NCBI GenBank assembly: GCA_029933005.1
Contig: JAOZOY010000014.1
Span: 1-49,695 of the forward strand
Source of the DNA: Deltaproteobacteria bacterium
GTDB taxonomy: Bacteria > Desulfobacterota > Desulfobulbia > Desulfobulbales > SURF-16
Length of the DNA stretch: 49,695 nucleotides
Direction: 5' to 3'
Made by a program: the position numbers and the translations under genes. Under the pieces are notes generated by a model that did not search any database, had not been told where the DNA came from, and saw nothing but the letters and a program-made list of their open reading frames with translations. This document shows, piece after piece, positions 9,724 through 18,155 of this stretch (the first letter of the stretch is position 1; each line of letters begins with the position of its first letter).

Positions 9724-11928
9724 TTACATTGCCGCTTCCATTTCAAGAGCCGGATGACCTTTTTCTTTCAGGAAAGCAAGAACCTCTTCTTCAGTGGTGC
9801 CCACTTCCTCATCGGCAATCATGTCGAAAAACTCAGGCATCCCTTCTTCCTCACAGCGTGCCATCAGCTTTTCTCTTAACTCTTCCTTAAGCATCTTCGG
9901 CAACCAGACAACTCTTTTTAATCCGCCTTCAGATTTAAAAAGTTTGCGGCTGGTCAGATAATGCTTGCTGACTCCCATAAAACCAGGGGTCTGGGCGCCG
10001 CCACCGGCCATACCGGCCAGAGAGGTGAACTTCATGCCTGAAGGAGTCATTCCCATGTAATCACGATTAACCACCATAATACCGTTACATTGAGGTAACA
10101 TGGCGGAAATACACTCAAAGCAACCACAGGCAGTCATTGGATTGGTCATCAAGGAGTAGCAGCTCACATTGGGAACCGCACCGCGGGAGGCCTGATTGAC
10201 AAAGTCATTGATTCCGGAAAATTCGCCTAAATTTTCATCCAGACATTCGCCTTTTTCAATGGGCTGGTTCGGGCCGGTGGGATTAATCTGATAAGATGCC
10301 TTGCCGTCCAGCCAGTTATAGGCACCGCACATGCCGACCCTTTCAGGGGTGATAACGCAGACATGACTGGGTGCGAAAGATTGACAGAGAGTACAGGAGT
10401 AAAAAATATCCTCACTTTCATCAGTCATGCTGCCAAGCCTGAGATCACGCTCGGCATAGACGCCCCTGGCCAACTCAACGACCTCTTCTACGGTTTCCTG
10501 AACCGTTGAAATTTTCACTTGGACTTTATCAAGAATTGCTCCGAACTCCTGGTGAATCTTTCCATGAAGTACTTTGCCTATGTGCTTGAAAGAGAATCCT
10601 TTCTCAACAGCGGCCTTTCCAATTCTGATCCACATAATGTTACGCTGGCCAATATGCATAATGCCCTGGATATAGTTGATCAGATGATGAAACTGACGTT
10701 CAAGAATCGGCTCAAAATCAGACTGCATTTCACGGCCGGCCACTTCAACCAAAATGGAAATGGGTAAATTTTCACCCTGTTTAATATCGCAGATATCCTT
10801 GCCTTCAAGGGTAACCTCTCCATCCTGGATCTCACTCATATCTTTGGAGACCAGTACCTCAACACCGGTGGTACGGCCACCACCGCATTCCATGAAAAGA
10901 TCATCCTTTCTGATCCGTTCACCTTCGAAGGCCGGACCAAAGGAAAGGGGAATATCGATTTTTGCGACATTCACTTTCAGGCCGCGAACCTCAATGGCTT
11001 TCTGAACAATTTCATCATGAGGGATCCTGCTGACAACATGCTCGTAGGTGCATATACCGGTGGGCAGAACCTCGGGAATGTCGTAATCGGATATCGTGGG
11101 AAAGCCCCAGTTGATCGCTCCGGCGGCATTTGCATACCACTCATCACTTACCGGGCCAAAGGCCATGACAAAGGCAAAGGTCCGGTCTTTGTTGTAAATC
11201 AAATTTCCCTTATAATCACCCGGCTTGATGCCGCCAAAGGCAAGAGCGACACGACAGGCGAAGCCGATAGCAAAAACAACGGATGTATAGCTTTTACCAA
11301 AAGGTACCAGACGGGTGTTCCAGCCAACCTGGACATCATTTTTGACCAGTTGCTCCGCCATGTTCAAGCCTTCAGACTGATCATGCATGAAGATGTAGAG
11401 ATTCTTCTCCTGAAGCTCAAGGGCAATCTTACTGGCAACCTCTTTATCCATGGGAGTTCCACAGATCGCCGCAAAACCCGGGGCGGATCCATCAACAAAT
11501 TCAACACCGCGTTTTCGGAAAACTACATCATCGGCAGCGCCAAGCCAGATATTGTCGGCTAAGGGATCTTCCGTCTTTGTATAAAAATTAGGTTCATTGA
11601 GATAACGGATCGCCTCAAACATCTCCTCGGCAAAGTAGGTCGCCATGCCGGCATCAAGGGCCGGAGCAAGATATGGCAGCCAGACCTTTTCCGTTACTTT
11701 GGAGGGGAGCAGTTTCCGGGTTTCAATGAATATGTCCTTCATGTCTCCGAGTTTTTCCACCTTGGCGCCAAGCATGGAATAAATAATCGGAAGATAATAG
11801 GCTGTGTTTGGAAAGGAGACTTCTTGATCAGCTCCGTATTTTTTCAGGGCTTCCTCGAATTTTTCTTCAGCCATGTTCACAATATTTTGTGCGCCTCTGA
11901 TGGCTGCTGAGCAGATGATTTTAGACAT
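9724..11928 (-). CDS. acsB: CO-methylating acetyl-CoA synthase
   Basis: The 734-residue product has the full length of bacterial AcsB. All A-cluster ligands are visible: C512, C515 and C524 in SCTLCQSFAPSHVC, C534 in GMCGAYNW, and the CGC motif at C601 and C603. It joins CO from the CooS subunit, a methyl group from the corrinoid protein and CoA into acetyl-CoA, or splits acetyl-CoA in reverse. It has the N-terminal CooS-docking domain expected of bacterial rather than archaeal enzymes. AGGGAG lies before the ATG. It sits between the metF-acsD fusion (58 bp) and acsC. Confidence 0.97.
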   Translation of the reverse strand: MSKIICSAAIRGAQNIVNMAEEKFEEALKKYGADQEVSFPNTAYYLPIIYSMLGAKVEKLGDMKDIFIETRKLLPSKVTEKVWLPYLAPALDAGMATYFAEEMFEAIRYLNEPNFYTKTEDPLADNIWLGAADDVVFRKRGVEFVDGSAPGFAAICGTPMDKEVASKIALELQEKNLYIFMHDQSEGLNMAEQLVKNDVQVGWNTRLVPFGKSYTSVVFAIGFACRVALAFGGIKPGDYKGNLIYNKDRTFAFVMAFGPVSDEWYANAAGAINWGFPTISDYDIPEVLPTGICTYEHVVSRIPHDEIVQKAIEVRGLKVNVAKIDIPLSFGPAFEGERIRKDDLFMECGGGRTTGVEVLVSKDMSEIQDGEVTLEGKDICDIKQGENLPISILVEVAGREMQSDFEPILERQFHHLINYIQGIMHIGQRNIMWIRIGKAAVEKGFSFKHIGKVLHGKIHQEFGAILDKVQVKISTVQETVEEVVELARGVYAERDLRLGSMTDESEDIFYSCTLCQSFAPSHVCVITPERVGMCGAYNWLDGKASYQINPTGPNQPIEKGECLDENLGEFSGINDFVNQASRGAVPNVSCYSLMTNPMTACGCFECISAMLPQCNGIMVVNRDYMGMTPSGMKFTSLAGMAGGGAQTPGFMGVSKHYLTSRKLFKSEGGLKRVVWLPKMLKEELREKLMARCEEEGMPEFFDMIADEEVGTTEEEVLAFLKEKGHPALEMEAAM

Positions 11929-11986
11929 TGAAAAACTCCCTCTTACGTCTTACGTTATTTAACTAAAGTAATGATCGAATAAAATT

Positions 11987-14677
11987 TTAACCCACCAAAC
12001 CGTCAATCATGGATTTGGCCAGGTTAACTGCCTTGGGATGCCTCATAATCAGAAGTTCTCCTCCGCACAACATCATACAACTTGCGGTAATGGCCTCCAT
12101 CATAATGCCCCGCGTTTCCTGATCACCGATCATCTCGTCGGATGGTAAACGACACTCCTTGGCTTTCCAGACCTCACGCCCCAGATTACAGACAAACGGG
12201 ACCTGAAGTTTCTCATCCTGTTGAGTCAAAGCGGCAATTCTGATTCTCTCCATGACGGAATATGTATATTCAATGCCATAGCCCAGAGCACCGATGGAAG
12301 GATCGACCAGGATATTATCAAGGGATACTCCCAGATTTTCCATGAGAATATTAAGCTGTTTGGCCAGGTTGACATCAATGGGCGAGGCTGCGACAAGAGG
12401 ATGCTGAAAGGCCATGGCCGTTGCACCGAGGGAACGATAATTTGCATCCGTCAACGGAGCCAGGCACACTTTCTTGTCACCAATCATGGCGGTAAGCTCA
12501 CGCAGAGTATCGGTGTCCTTTTCACTGTTTTCACAGCCCCAGACAATGACCGGCACATCGATATTATTGACGATGTCGGCCGCGGTTTTTGCAGCTTCGA
12601 CAGAATCACGATTCAGACCGTTGGGATCCGTGCTGATCAGGGAGATGCATAGGGCCTCGGCCTGGTATTCATTCACACACTTTCGAGCCCAGGCCAATGG
12701 ATTATCAAGCACATCCTCAAAATGACGAGTCAAAGTTGATGGCCACCCTTCCGGTTTCACATCGACAATATCCATGGCGATAAGTGGCTTGTTTCCCATC
12801 TCACCCTCAAAGAGATAAAACGGCATGGACGAAGAACCACCGACTTTAACCTCGTTACCCGGATTACCAAGAACCGTTTCACGAATTTGACCCGTGTAAT
12901 TAACCTTATAAGTTGTTTCAGGGATCTTGCTTGCCCGTTCGGCCAGTGGTGTTTCCTCGTGCTTCAGTGGTGCAACCGCCATAGATGGCGGGGCGGCTGT
13001 TTTCGTCTCTTCCGCAGCTTTTTTCTCTGCCGCTTTTTTGGCCTCATCAGCAGCCTTAGCTTCTTCAGCGGCCTTCGCTTCAGCCGCTTTTTTTGCTTCC
13101 TCGTCAGCCTTGCTTTCTTCAGCGGCTTTGACTTCAGCGGCCTTTTTTGACTCCTCGGCAGCCTTGGTTTCTTCAGCGGCTTTGACTTCAGCGGCCTTTC
13201 TTGACTCCTCGACAGCCTTGGCTTTTTCAGCTGCTTTCACTTCGGCGGCCTTTTTCGCCTCATCAGCGGCCTTAGCCCCTTCAGCGGCTTTGGCTTCCGC
13301 CTCTTTTTTTGCTTTATCAACAGCCGGTGCCGGCGCTGCGGGAGCGGCTGTTGATACTTGCGGTTCTTTTTTCAATACAGCTTCAGCACCGGCAAAATTC
13401 GACAGGGCCTCAAATTGATCGTCTGACAGGCCAAAGGCTTTTTTAAGAGAGTCAAGACCCATGCGAACAGACTCTAACGCCACCTGACGTTCTTTTTCAT
13501 TCATCTCATGTTCTCCTGCATCATCAAGTTCTATGGTTTCCTGCTCAGCCCCGGGTACTGCCGTTACAGGCTGCCGTACTGCCCGAGCCCTTAGTTCGGC
13601 GATCTCATCCTTCGCTGCAGCTATAATTTTTTCAGCCTCTGCCCTGGCCTGAACAAGAATTTCATCACGATCAGCAGCCGTTTCTTTTACAGTCTCAGCC
13701 GGACGAACTTCAATAACTTCTTCCGCTGCTTTTTCAACCGTAACAACAGGCTCATCTTCCAGTACGGGACGTTCTTCGATCCCAGCTCGTTTAACAATTT
13801 CCGGAACAGCTGTCTCCCATTCAATGGCCATGATATGGACACCGGAAACACCTTCTATTTCCTTCACCTGGTTGATAATATCGACACAGATATTGATACC
13901 TTCATCCTGTTTGTCTTTGGCATCCTGCATTCGTTGCAGAACATCATCGGTGACATCCATGCCCGGCACAAATTTTTTCATGTAGCGGGCCATGCCAAGG
14001 GATTTCGGCGGTGTTACGCCGGCAAGAATATAAACTTTTTCATGAAGACCGAGATCACGGGCCATTTCCATGAATTTGGCAAATCTTTCTACATTGTAAA
14101 TGATCTGGGTCTGAACAAAGTCAGCGCCGTTGGTCACTTTTTTCGCCAGTCTTGCTGCCCTGAATTCAAGCGGATAAGCAAAGGGGTTCGCAGCGCAGCC
14201 AAGAAAAAAATGAGGCTCGGCCGATTTAATCGCTTCACCGCACTGAAATTTCTTGTCATCCCGCATGGTTTTGACCATGCCGAGCATCTGGATGGAATCC
14301 ATGTCAAAAACGCCCTTGGAACCGGGATGGTTGCCGAATTTCTGATGATCACCGGTGAGACAGAGCAGATTTTTCAAACCCAGGGCCGAGGCCCCGAGCA
14401 GATCACTCTGCATACCAATTCGATTTCGGTCACGGCAGGTCATCTGAATGACGGGTTCAACACCCTCCTGCTGGGCGATAAGCCCGGCGCCAATAGATGA
14501 CATTCGGACTATGGCTGTCTGGCAGTCCGTAATATTCACCGCATCAACATGTCCCTTGAGGATACGCGCCTTTTCCCGTACCACCTCGGGGTTACCGCTT
14601 TTTGGCGGCCCAAGTTCACCTGTAACCGCGAATTCTCCTGCGGTCAAAATACGCTCTAATCGACTACCCGATTTCAT
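11987..14677 (-). CDS. metF-acsD: Fusion of methylenetetrahydrofolate reductase and corrinoid protein small subunit
   Basis: One uninterrupted 896-codon frame holds two enzymes. Residues 1 to about 310 are MetF-like (FAVTGELGPPKSGNP, NITDCQTA, LTGDH, LAGVTPPKS). Residues about 572-896 are the AcsD/CdhD TIM-barrel small subunit of the corrinoid iron-sulfur protein. The connector has a charged helix, a small segment starting MNEKERQ, and six 18-residue Ala/Lys/Glu repeats (457-564) likely to form a long helix. M392 has its own AGGAG 8 nt upstream (13513-13517), so a separate AcsD product may also be made. The first ATG is preceded by AGGA. Fusion would couple methyl-THF formation to the protein that receives the methyl group. 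The order cooS, metF-acsD, acsB, acsC fits a single operon. Confidence 0.92.
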   Translation of the reverse strand: MKSGSRLERILTAGEFAVTGELGPPKSGNPEVVREKARILKGHVDAVNITDCQTAIVRMSSIGAGLIAQQEGVEPVIQMTCRDRNRIGMQSDLLGASALGLKNLLCLTGDHQKFGNHPGSKGVFDMDSIQMLGMVKTMRDDKKFQCGEAIKSAEPHFFLGCAANPFAYPLEFRAARLAKKVTNGADFVQTQIIYNVERFAKFMEMARDLGLHEKVYILAGVTPPKSLGMARYMKKFVPGMDVTDDVLQRMQDAKDKQDEGINICVDIINQVKEIEGVSGVHIMAIEWETAVPEIVKRAGIEERPVLEDEPVVTVEKAAEEVIEVRPAETVKETAADRDEILVQARAEAEKIIAAAKDEIAELRARAVRQPVTAVPGAEQETIELDDAGEHEMNEKERQVALESVRMGLDSLKKAFGLSDDQFEALSNFAGAEAVLKKEPQVSTAAPAAPAPAVDKAKKEAEAKAAEGAKAADEAKKAAEVKAAEKAKAVEESRKAAEVKAAEETKAAEESKKAAEVKAAEESKADEEAKKAAEAKAAEEAKAADEAKKAAEKKAAEETKTAAPPSMAVAPLKHEETPLAERASKIPETTYKVNYTGQIRETVLGNPGNEVKVGGSSSMPFYLFEGEMGNKPLIAMDIVDVKPEGWPSTLTRHFEDVLDNPLAWARKCVNEYQAEALCISLISTDPNGLNRDSVEAAKTAADIVNNIDVPVIVWGCENSEKDTDTLRELTAMIGDKKVCLAPLTDANYRSLGATAMAFQHPLVAASPIDVNLAKQLNILMENLGVSLDNILVDPSIGALGYGIEYTYSVMERIRIAALTQQDEKLQVPFVCNLGREVWKAKECRLPSDEMIGDQETRGIMMEAITASCMMLCGGELLIMRHPKAVNLAKSMIDGLVG
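12986..13309 (-). repeat. Six in-frame 54-bp tandem repeats (18-residue A/K/E units)
   Basis: Codons 457-564 of the metF-acsD frame encode six units close to KKAAEVKAAEETKAAEES. The unit resembles TolA-type helical linkers. Copies have diverged by point changes only, with no length change, so the frame is kept. Confidence 0.85.
13505..13517 (-). promoter_or_regulatory. Internal ribosome binding site before the AcsD half
   Basis: AGGAG (13517-13513) sits 8 nt before an in-frame ATG at 13504 that opens MNEKERQVALES. A consensus site in the middle of a frame is suggestive of real internal initiation. Confidence 0.45.
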
Positions 14678-14698
14678 TCGGAATGATCCTTATTTATT

Positions 14699-14854
14699 GT
14701 AAACATTCGGCTTGATAATAAATTATTACAAAAACCACCGAAATGTAAATTTTGGATAGTGGCCCATATTTGGACGATCAGGTCTGTGAGCTATATTGAT
14801 TCATATGCGAGTAGGCCTGATCGTTCAAAGATGGGGTGCTAGCCGAATATTTAC
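14699..14854. repeat. Nested long inverted repeat between cooS and metF-acsD
   Basis: Outer arms GTAAACATTCGGCT (14699-14712) and AGCCGAATATTTAC (14841-14854) match at 13 of 14. Inner arms at 14763-14782 and 14816-14835 (CCCATATTTGGACGATCAGG and its near complement) match at 18 of 20. No coding frame and no T-run are present. It could be a small non-autonomous element or a structured leader of the metF-acsD gene. Confidence 0.65.
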
Positions 14855-14918
14855 TATTTATTAATGAAGTTTGATTTGATTCTGCTTAATACCATCACAG
14901 CAACTTTCTTAATCTTTC

Positions 14919-14946
14919 TTCTGGTTTCTGACTTCTGTCCTCTGAC
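14919..14946 (-). repeat. Heptamer array after the cooS stop
   Basis: Four 7-nt units (TTCTGGT, TTCTGAC, TTCTGTC, CTCTGAC on the plus strand) begin 6 nt after the cooS stop codon. Same family as arrays at 20659, 24997, 36604 and 45208. Confidence 0.65.
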
Positions 14947-14952
14947 CTTCAG

Positions 14953-16941
14953 CTACGCCGGGCCGTGGCAACCCACATCGGTCAGACCAGTTCCGGAGGT
15001 CAGATCACGCCGCATCTCCATGTCAAAAAGGACACGTTCGCGCTTCTTGTCAATGCCAAGAGCAACGCGTTTCTTGTCGATATGGGCAATCATTTTCCGG
15101 GCCAGCTTGACCGGATCTTCTTCGCTATCCCACATGCCGCCATACATCTCCTCCATGTCCTCATAAAGATATTTTTTCATTAGCTTTGATCCGCTGACAG
15201 GAAGATTCTGGAAGATAACATACACACCGCTTGTGGCAAAATATTCACCAATGGATACTGCTTTTTCACTCATCCATAAAGGCGCCGTCCCTGCAGCGGG
15301 CAGATCCGAGATATCATCTCCCAGGCCTCCTTCCTCGACCATGGCGGATGCGGCAATCAGGATACGGCTGTTATCAACACAGGATCCCATATGCAGTACC
15401 GGCGGCATACCCACGGTCTCACAGACCTCGGCCAATCCCGGACCTGCGTATTTAGAGGCTGCCTCGGGATTAAGCAGTCCTGCCCGCCCCAAAGCCTGTG
15501 CGGCACAGCCGGTGGCAAGAACCAGAACATCGTTTTTTATCAGTTCCTTGGCAACGATGACATGGACGTCATCAGGCAGTTTGTAATTTTCACAGCCGAC
15601 AACAGCGCCAACGCCGCGAATACGGCCATTAATAATATTATCGTTTAATGGCCGGTAACTGCTGCGGAAGCGGCCGCCCAGAATATAGTTGATCGTTTCA
15701 TGACTGAAACCGACCACGACATCAAGTTTGGTGTCCTTCGGGATATGGCAAGCACCCCGTTTCTTGAAGTTACCAATGGCTCTTTTAAGGATGTCTTTGG
15801 CAGAATTCAGAGAATCTTCCTCATCAAACTGAAGATGGACCGCATCCGGCATCTTGGCCCGGTAATTGGTGGTGATGATTTCCGTATGAAAATTCTTGGC
15901 CACCTGGGCAAGTGACTGCATGACGCACTGGATATCAACAACCATGGCCTCAACAGCGCCGGTCGCCAATACCATTTCCTGCTGAATAAAGCTGCCTGCA
16001 ACCGGAATACCGCGCCGCATGAGGATCTCATTGCCGGTGCAGCAGACTCCTACCAGATTCACGCCCTTGGCGCCAACCTTTTTACACAGGGCTTGAATAT
16101 CCTCCTGGCGGGCTGCCATGCAGAGTGATTCAGCCAAAAGCGGTTCATGACCGTGAACAGCAACGTTGACCATATCCTTTTTGAGTACACCTAAATCAAC
16201 CATGGCCCGGATCGGCACCGGAGTGCCGAACATGATGTCGGTCAGGTCGGTGGAGAGCATAGAGGCGGACCAACCGTCAGCCAGGGCGACTCTGGCACCC
16301 TGGAGCATGATGTTTTCATAATGCTGATCTACACCCATATGGGTCCGATGCATGGTTTCCGTCACCTCACGGTCAATACCACGGGGCTCAACGCCAAGTC
16401 TTTTCCAGAGCTCCTGTCTTGTCTTCGGCGCCCTTTTCAGCATAACCTGAGTGCCCTGCTGTTTCCCAAACTCGGCCAAGGCCTTTTCTCCAAGCTCCAG
16501 AGCAATTTCATTTTTATCCCTGTCCTCGGTTTCAATTTCAAACACCTTGGCAAGCATGTGAAGTTTTTCTTCATCCTTGATCTCATGGGGAGTCTCGCCT
16601 TTGGCCGTGGCAATAAAACCAAAAATCATCTCACGGGCATGATCCGCATGAGCTGCAGTACCTGCCGCTATTGTTCTTGCATAATTTCTCGCGGCCACGG
16701 TTTCAGCAGTAGCACCACATATGCCGATCATTTCTTCCACTCCGTCAATGATCTGGCATGGCCCCATATTACAGTTTCGGCAACAGGTTCCGCCGGAGCC
16801 GAAAAGGCAGGCTGACATTCCTCTTGACTGGACACGGTCATAAGCTGTGACCACATCTTTAGAGACATCACTGCCAAGAACTTCAATCGTTGACGAACAG
16901 GTTAAATCGGTACAGCCTTCACATCCTGTAACTCTTGTCAT
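14953..16941 (-). CDS. cooS: Anaerobic carbon monoxide dehydrogenase, catalytic subunit
   Basis: The 662-residue protein matches bacterial CooS/AcsA. N-terminal cysteines, including CCRNCNMGPC, fit the B and D clusters. Ligands of the Ni-Fe-S C-cluster are visible in HGHEPLL, GVCCTGNE, DIQCVMQ, ATGCAAQ and MGSCVDN. It reduces CO2 to CO for AcsB, or oxidises CO. GAGAGG precedes the ATG, and folD ends 17 bp upstream, so these are co-transcribed. The neighbourhood (metF-acsD, acsB, acsC) shows the acetyl-CoA synthase role rather than a free-standing CO dehydrogenase. No CooC or AcsF nickel-insertion ATPase is in the window. Confidence 0.96.
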   Translation of the reverse strand: MTRVTGCEGCTDLTCSSTIEVLGSDVSKDVVTAYDRVQSRGMSACLFGSGGTCCRNCNMGPCQIIDGVEEMIGICGATAETVAARNYARTIAAGTAAHADHAREMIFGFIATAKGETPHEIKDEEKLHMLAKVFEIETEDRDKNEIALELGEKALAEFGKQQGTQVMLKRAPKTRQELWKRLGVEPRGIDREVTETMHRTHMGVDQHYENIMLQGARVALADGWSASMLSTDLTDIMFGTPVPIRAMVDLGVLKKDMVNVAVHGHEPLLAESLCMAARQEDIQALCKKVGAKGVNLVGVCCTGNEILMRRGIPVAGSFIQQEMVLATGAVEAMVVDIQCVMQSLAQVAKNFHTEIITTNYRAKMPDAVHLQFDEEDSLNSAKDILKRAIGNFKKRGACHIPKDTKLDVVVGFSHETINYILGGRFRSSYRPLNDNIINGRIRGVGAVVGCENYKLPDDVHVIVAKELIKNDVLVLATGCAAQALGRAGLLNPEAASKYAGPGLAEVCETVGMPPVLHMGSCVDNSRILIAASAMVEEGGLGDDISDLPAAGTAPLWMSEKAVSIGEYFATSGVYVIFQNLPVSGSKLMKKYLYEDMEEMYGGMWDSEEDPVKLARKMIAHIDKKRVALGIDKKRERVLFDMEMRRDLTSGTGLTDVGCHGPA

Positions 16942-16958
16942 GGCACCCTCTCTTACTG

Positions 16959-17846
16959 TTATAGAAGCCCGGCAGCAGTCTTTGCCGCCTGGACCGTATT
17001 TTTCATTAACATGGTGATGGTCATGGGGCCAACGCCGCCTGGTACTGGCGTAATTGCTCCAGCTTTTTGCTTAACAGACTCAAAGTCCACGTCACCAGCC
17101 AGGATTGCCTTGCCGTCTTCGGTTTTGCCGATTCGGTTTACGCCAACATCAAGAATCACAACGCCTTCCTTAATCTGGTCGGCCTTAATCAGGTTCGGTA
17201 CGCCGACTGCGGCAATAAGAATATCGGCCCGTTTTGTATGAAAATCCATATCTTTTGTTCTGGTATGGCAGATAGTTACCGTGGCATTGCCGGCCGGTCG
17301 TTTCTGCAGCATCAGGTTGGCAATGGGCTTACCGACAATATTGCTGCGGCCGATGACCACACATTCCGCGCCGCTGGTTTCAATATTGTTACGCTCCAGA
17401 AGCTCCAGCATGCCATGGGGAGTACAGGGCAGAAAGCAGTCCTCGCCAAGCATCATTTTGCCGATATTGACAGGATGAAAACCGTCAACATCCTTATTTG
17501 GATCAATTGCATAAAGAACCTTATGCTCGTTAATATGCTTGGGCAATGGCAACTGGACAAGAATACCGTTAATCTTGTCATCTTTGTTACATTTTTCAAC
17601 AAGGGCCAGGACCTCTTCTTCAGAGGTGTCCGCAGGGAGATCATAACGTTCGGAATACATCTCCAGAGCCTTGCATGTTCTCTCCTTGGCGCCGACGTAA
17701 ACCTGGGAGGCAGAATCACTGCCCACCAGTATGGTCACCAGACCGGGAACAATACCATGTTTTTCCTTCAGCTCTGCAATCTCTGCTTTTAACTCCTCAC
17801 GGATAGCCTTGGCGGTTTCAGTTCCGCTGATAATCTTGGCAGTCAT
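16959..17846 (-). CDS. folD: Methylene-THF dehydrogenase / methenyl-THF cyclohydrolase
   Basis: A 295-residue protein of standard FolD length. YVGAKERTC holds the catalytic region with its Lys, and the motifs QLPLPKHI, CTPHGMLELL, GRSNIVGKP and PVPGGVGPMTITML are all typical. It interconverts 10-formyl-, methenyl- and methylene-THF in the middle of the methyl branch, between Fhs and MetF. It has AAGGAGAAAT before its ATG and is the first gene of the tight folD-cooS-metF-acsD-acsB-acsC run. Confidence 0.97.
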   Translation of the reverse strand: MTAKIISGTETAKAIREELKAEIAELKEKHGIVPGLVTILVGSDSASQVYVGAKERTCKALEMYSERYDLPADTSEEEVLALVEKCNKDDKINGILVQLPLPKHINEHKVLYAIDPNKDVDGFHPVNIGKMMLGEDCFLPCTPHGMLELLERNNIETSGAECVVIGRSNIVGKPIANLMLQKRPAGNATVTICHTRTKDMDFHTKRADILIAAVGVPNLIKADQIKEGVVILDVGVNRIGKTEDGKAILAGDVDFESVKQKAGAITPVPGGVGPMTITMLMKNTVQAAKTAAGLL

Positions 17847-18155
17847 ATTTCTCCTTAGTTGTCGGCTGTAACTATTTTTTCGGAATAATTAGATCAGAAT
17901 GATAATGGATTTGAATGATCTCAAACAAATCAGATCAGTACATATTTTATCCTTTTATACAAATTACGAACCATTGACACTACTGAATAATCGTTGGTTT
18001 TTCAAGGATATTTCGACAATGGAAGCAAATAATAAAAATACCCGAAAGGTAATATTAATTGCTGGAGAGAAGGGCTAGGTATTCATACCTAAACGAAGTG
18101 AGAAATTCTACCTAGAGGCTGTCCGGGGATATTCAAAAAAGGAGAAAAAAATGCC
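17847..18155. other. Intergenic region upstream of folD, likely holding the operon promoter
   Basis: This 309-bp AT-rich gap has no coding frame. On the minus strand a TTGAAA and a weak TAGTGT lie 17 nt apart about 150 nt before folD. A GATTTG / CAAATC pair about 40-60 nt before folD could be an operator. A 7-bp palindrome TAGGTAT-TC-ATACCTA is at 18076-18091. All are weak by eye. Confidence 0.3.

Noticed and set aside
12986-13309. 54-bp repeats as a CRISPR array
   Set aside because: The repeats are contiguous, diverged and in frame inside a coding region, with no unique spacers.
12927-13418. 163-residue Ala/Ser-rich plus-strand ORF
   Set aside because: It is the antisense reading of the A/K/E repeat linker in metF-acsD.
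13841-14500. 221-residue plus-strand ORF opposite MetF
   Set aside because: Antisense to strongly conserved MetF sequence; no family features.
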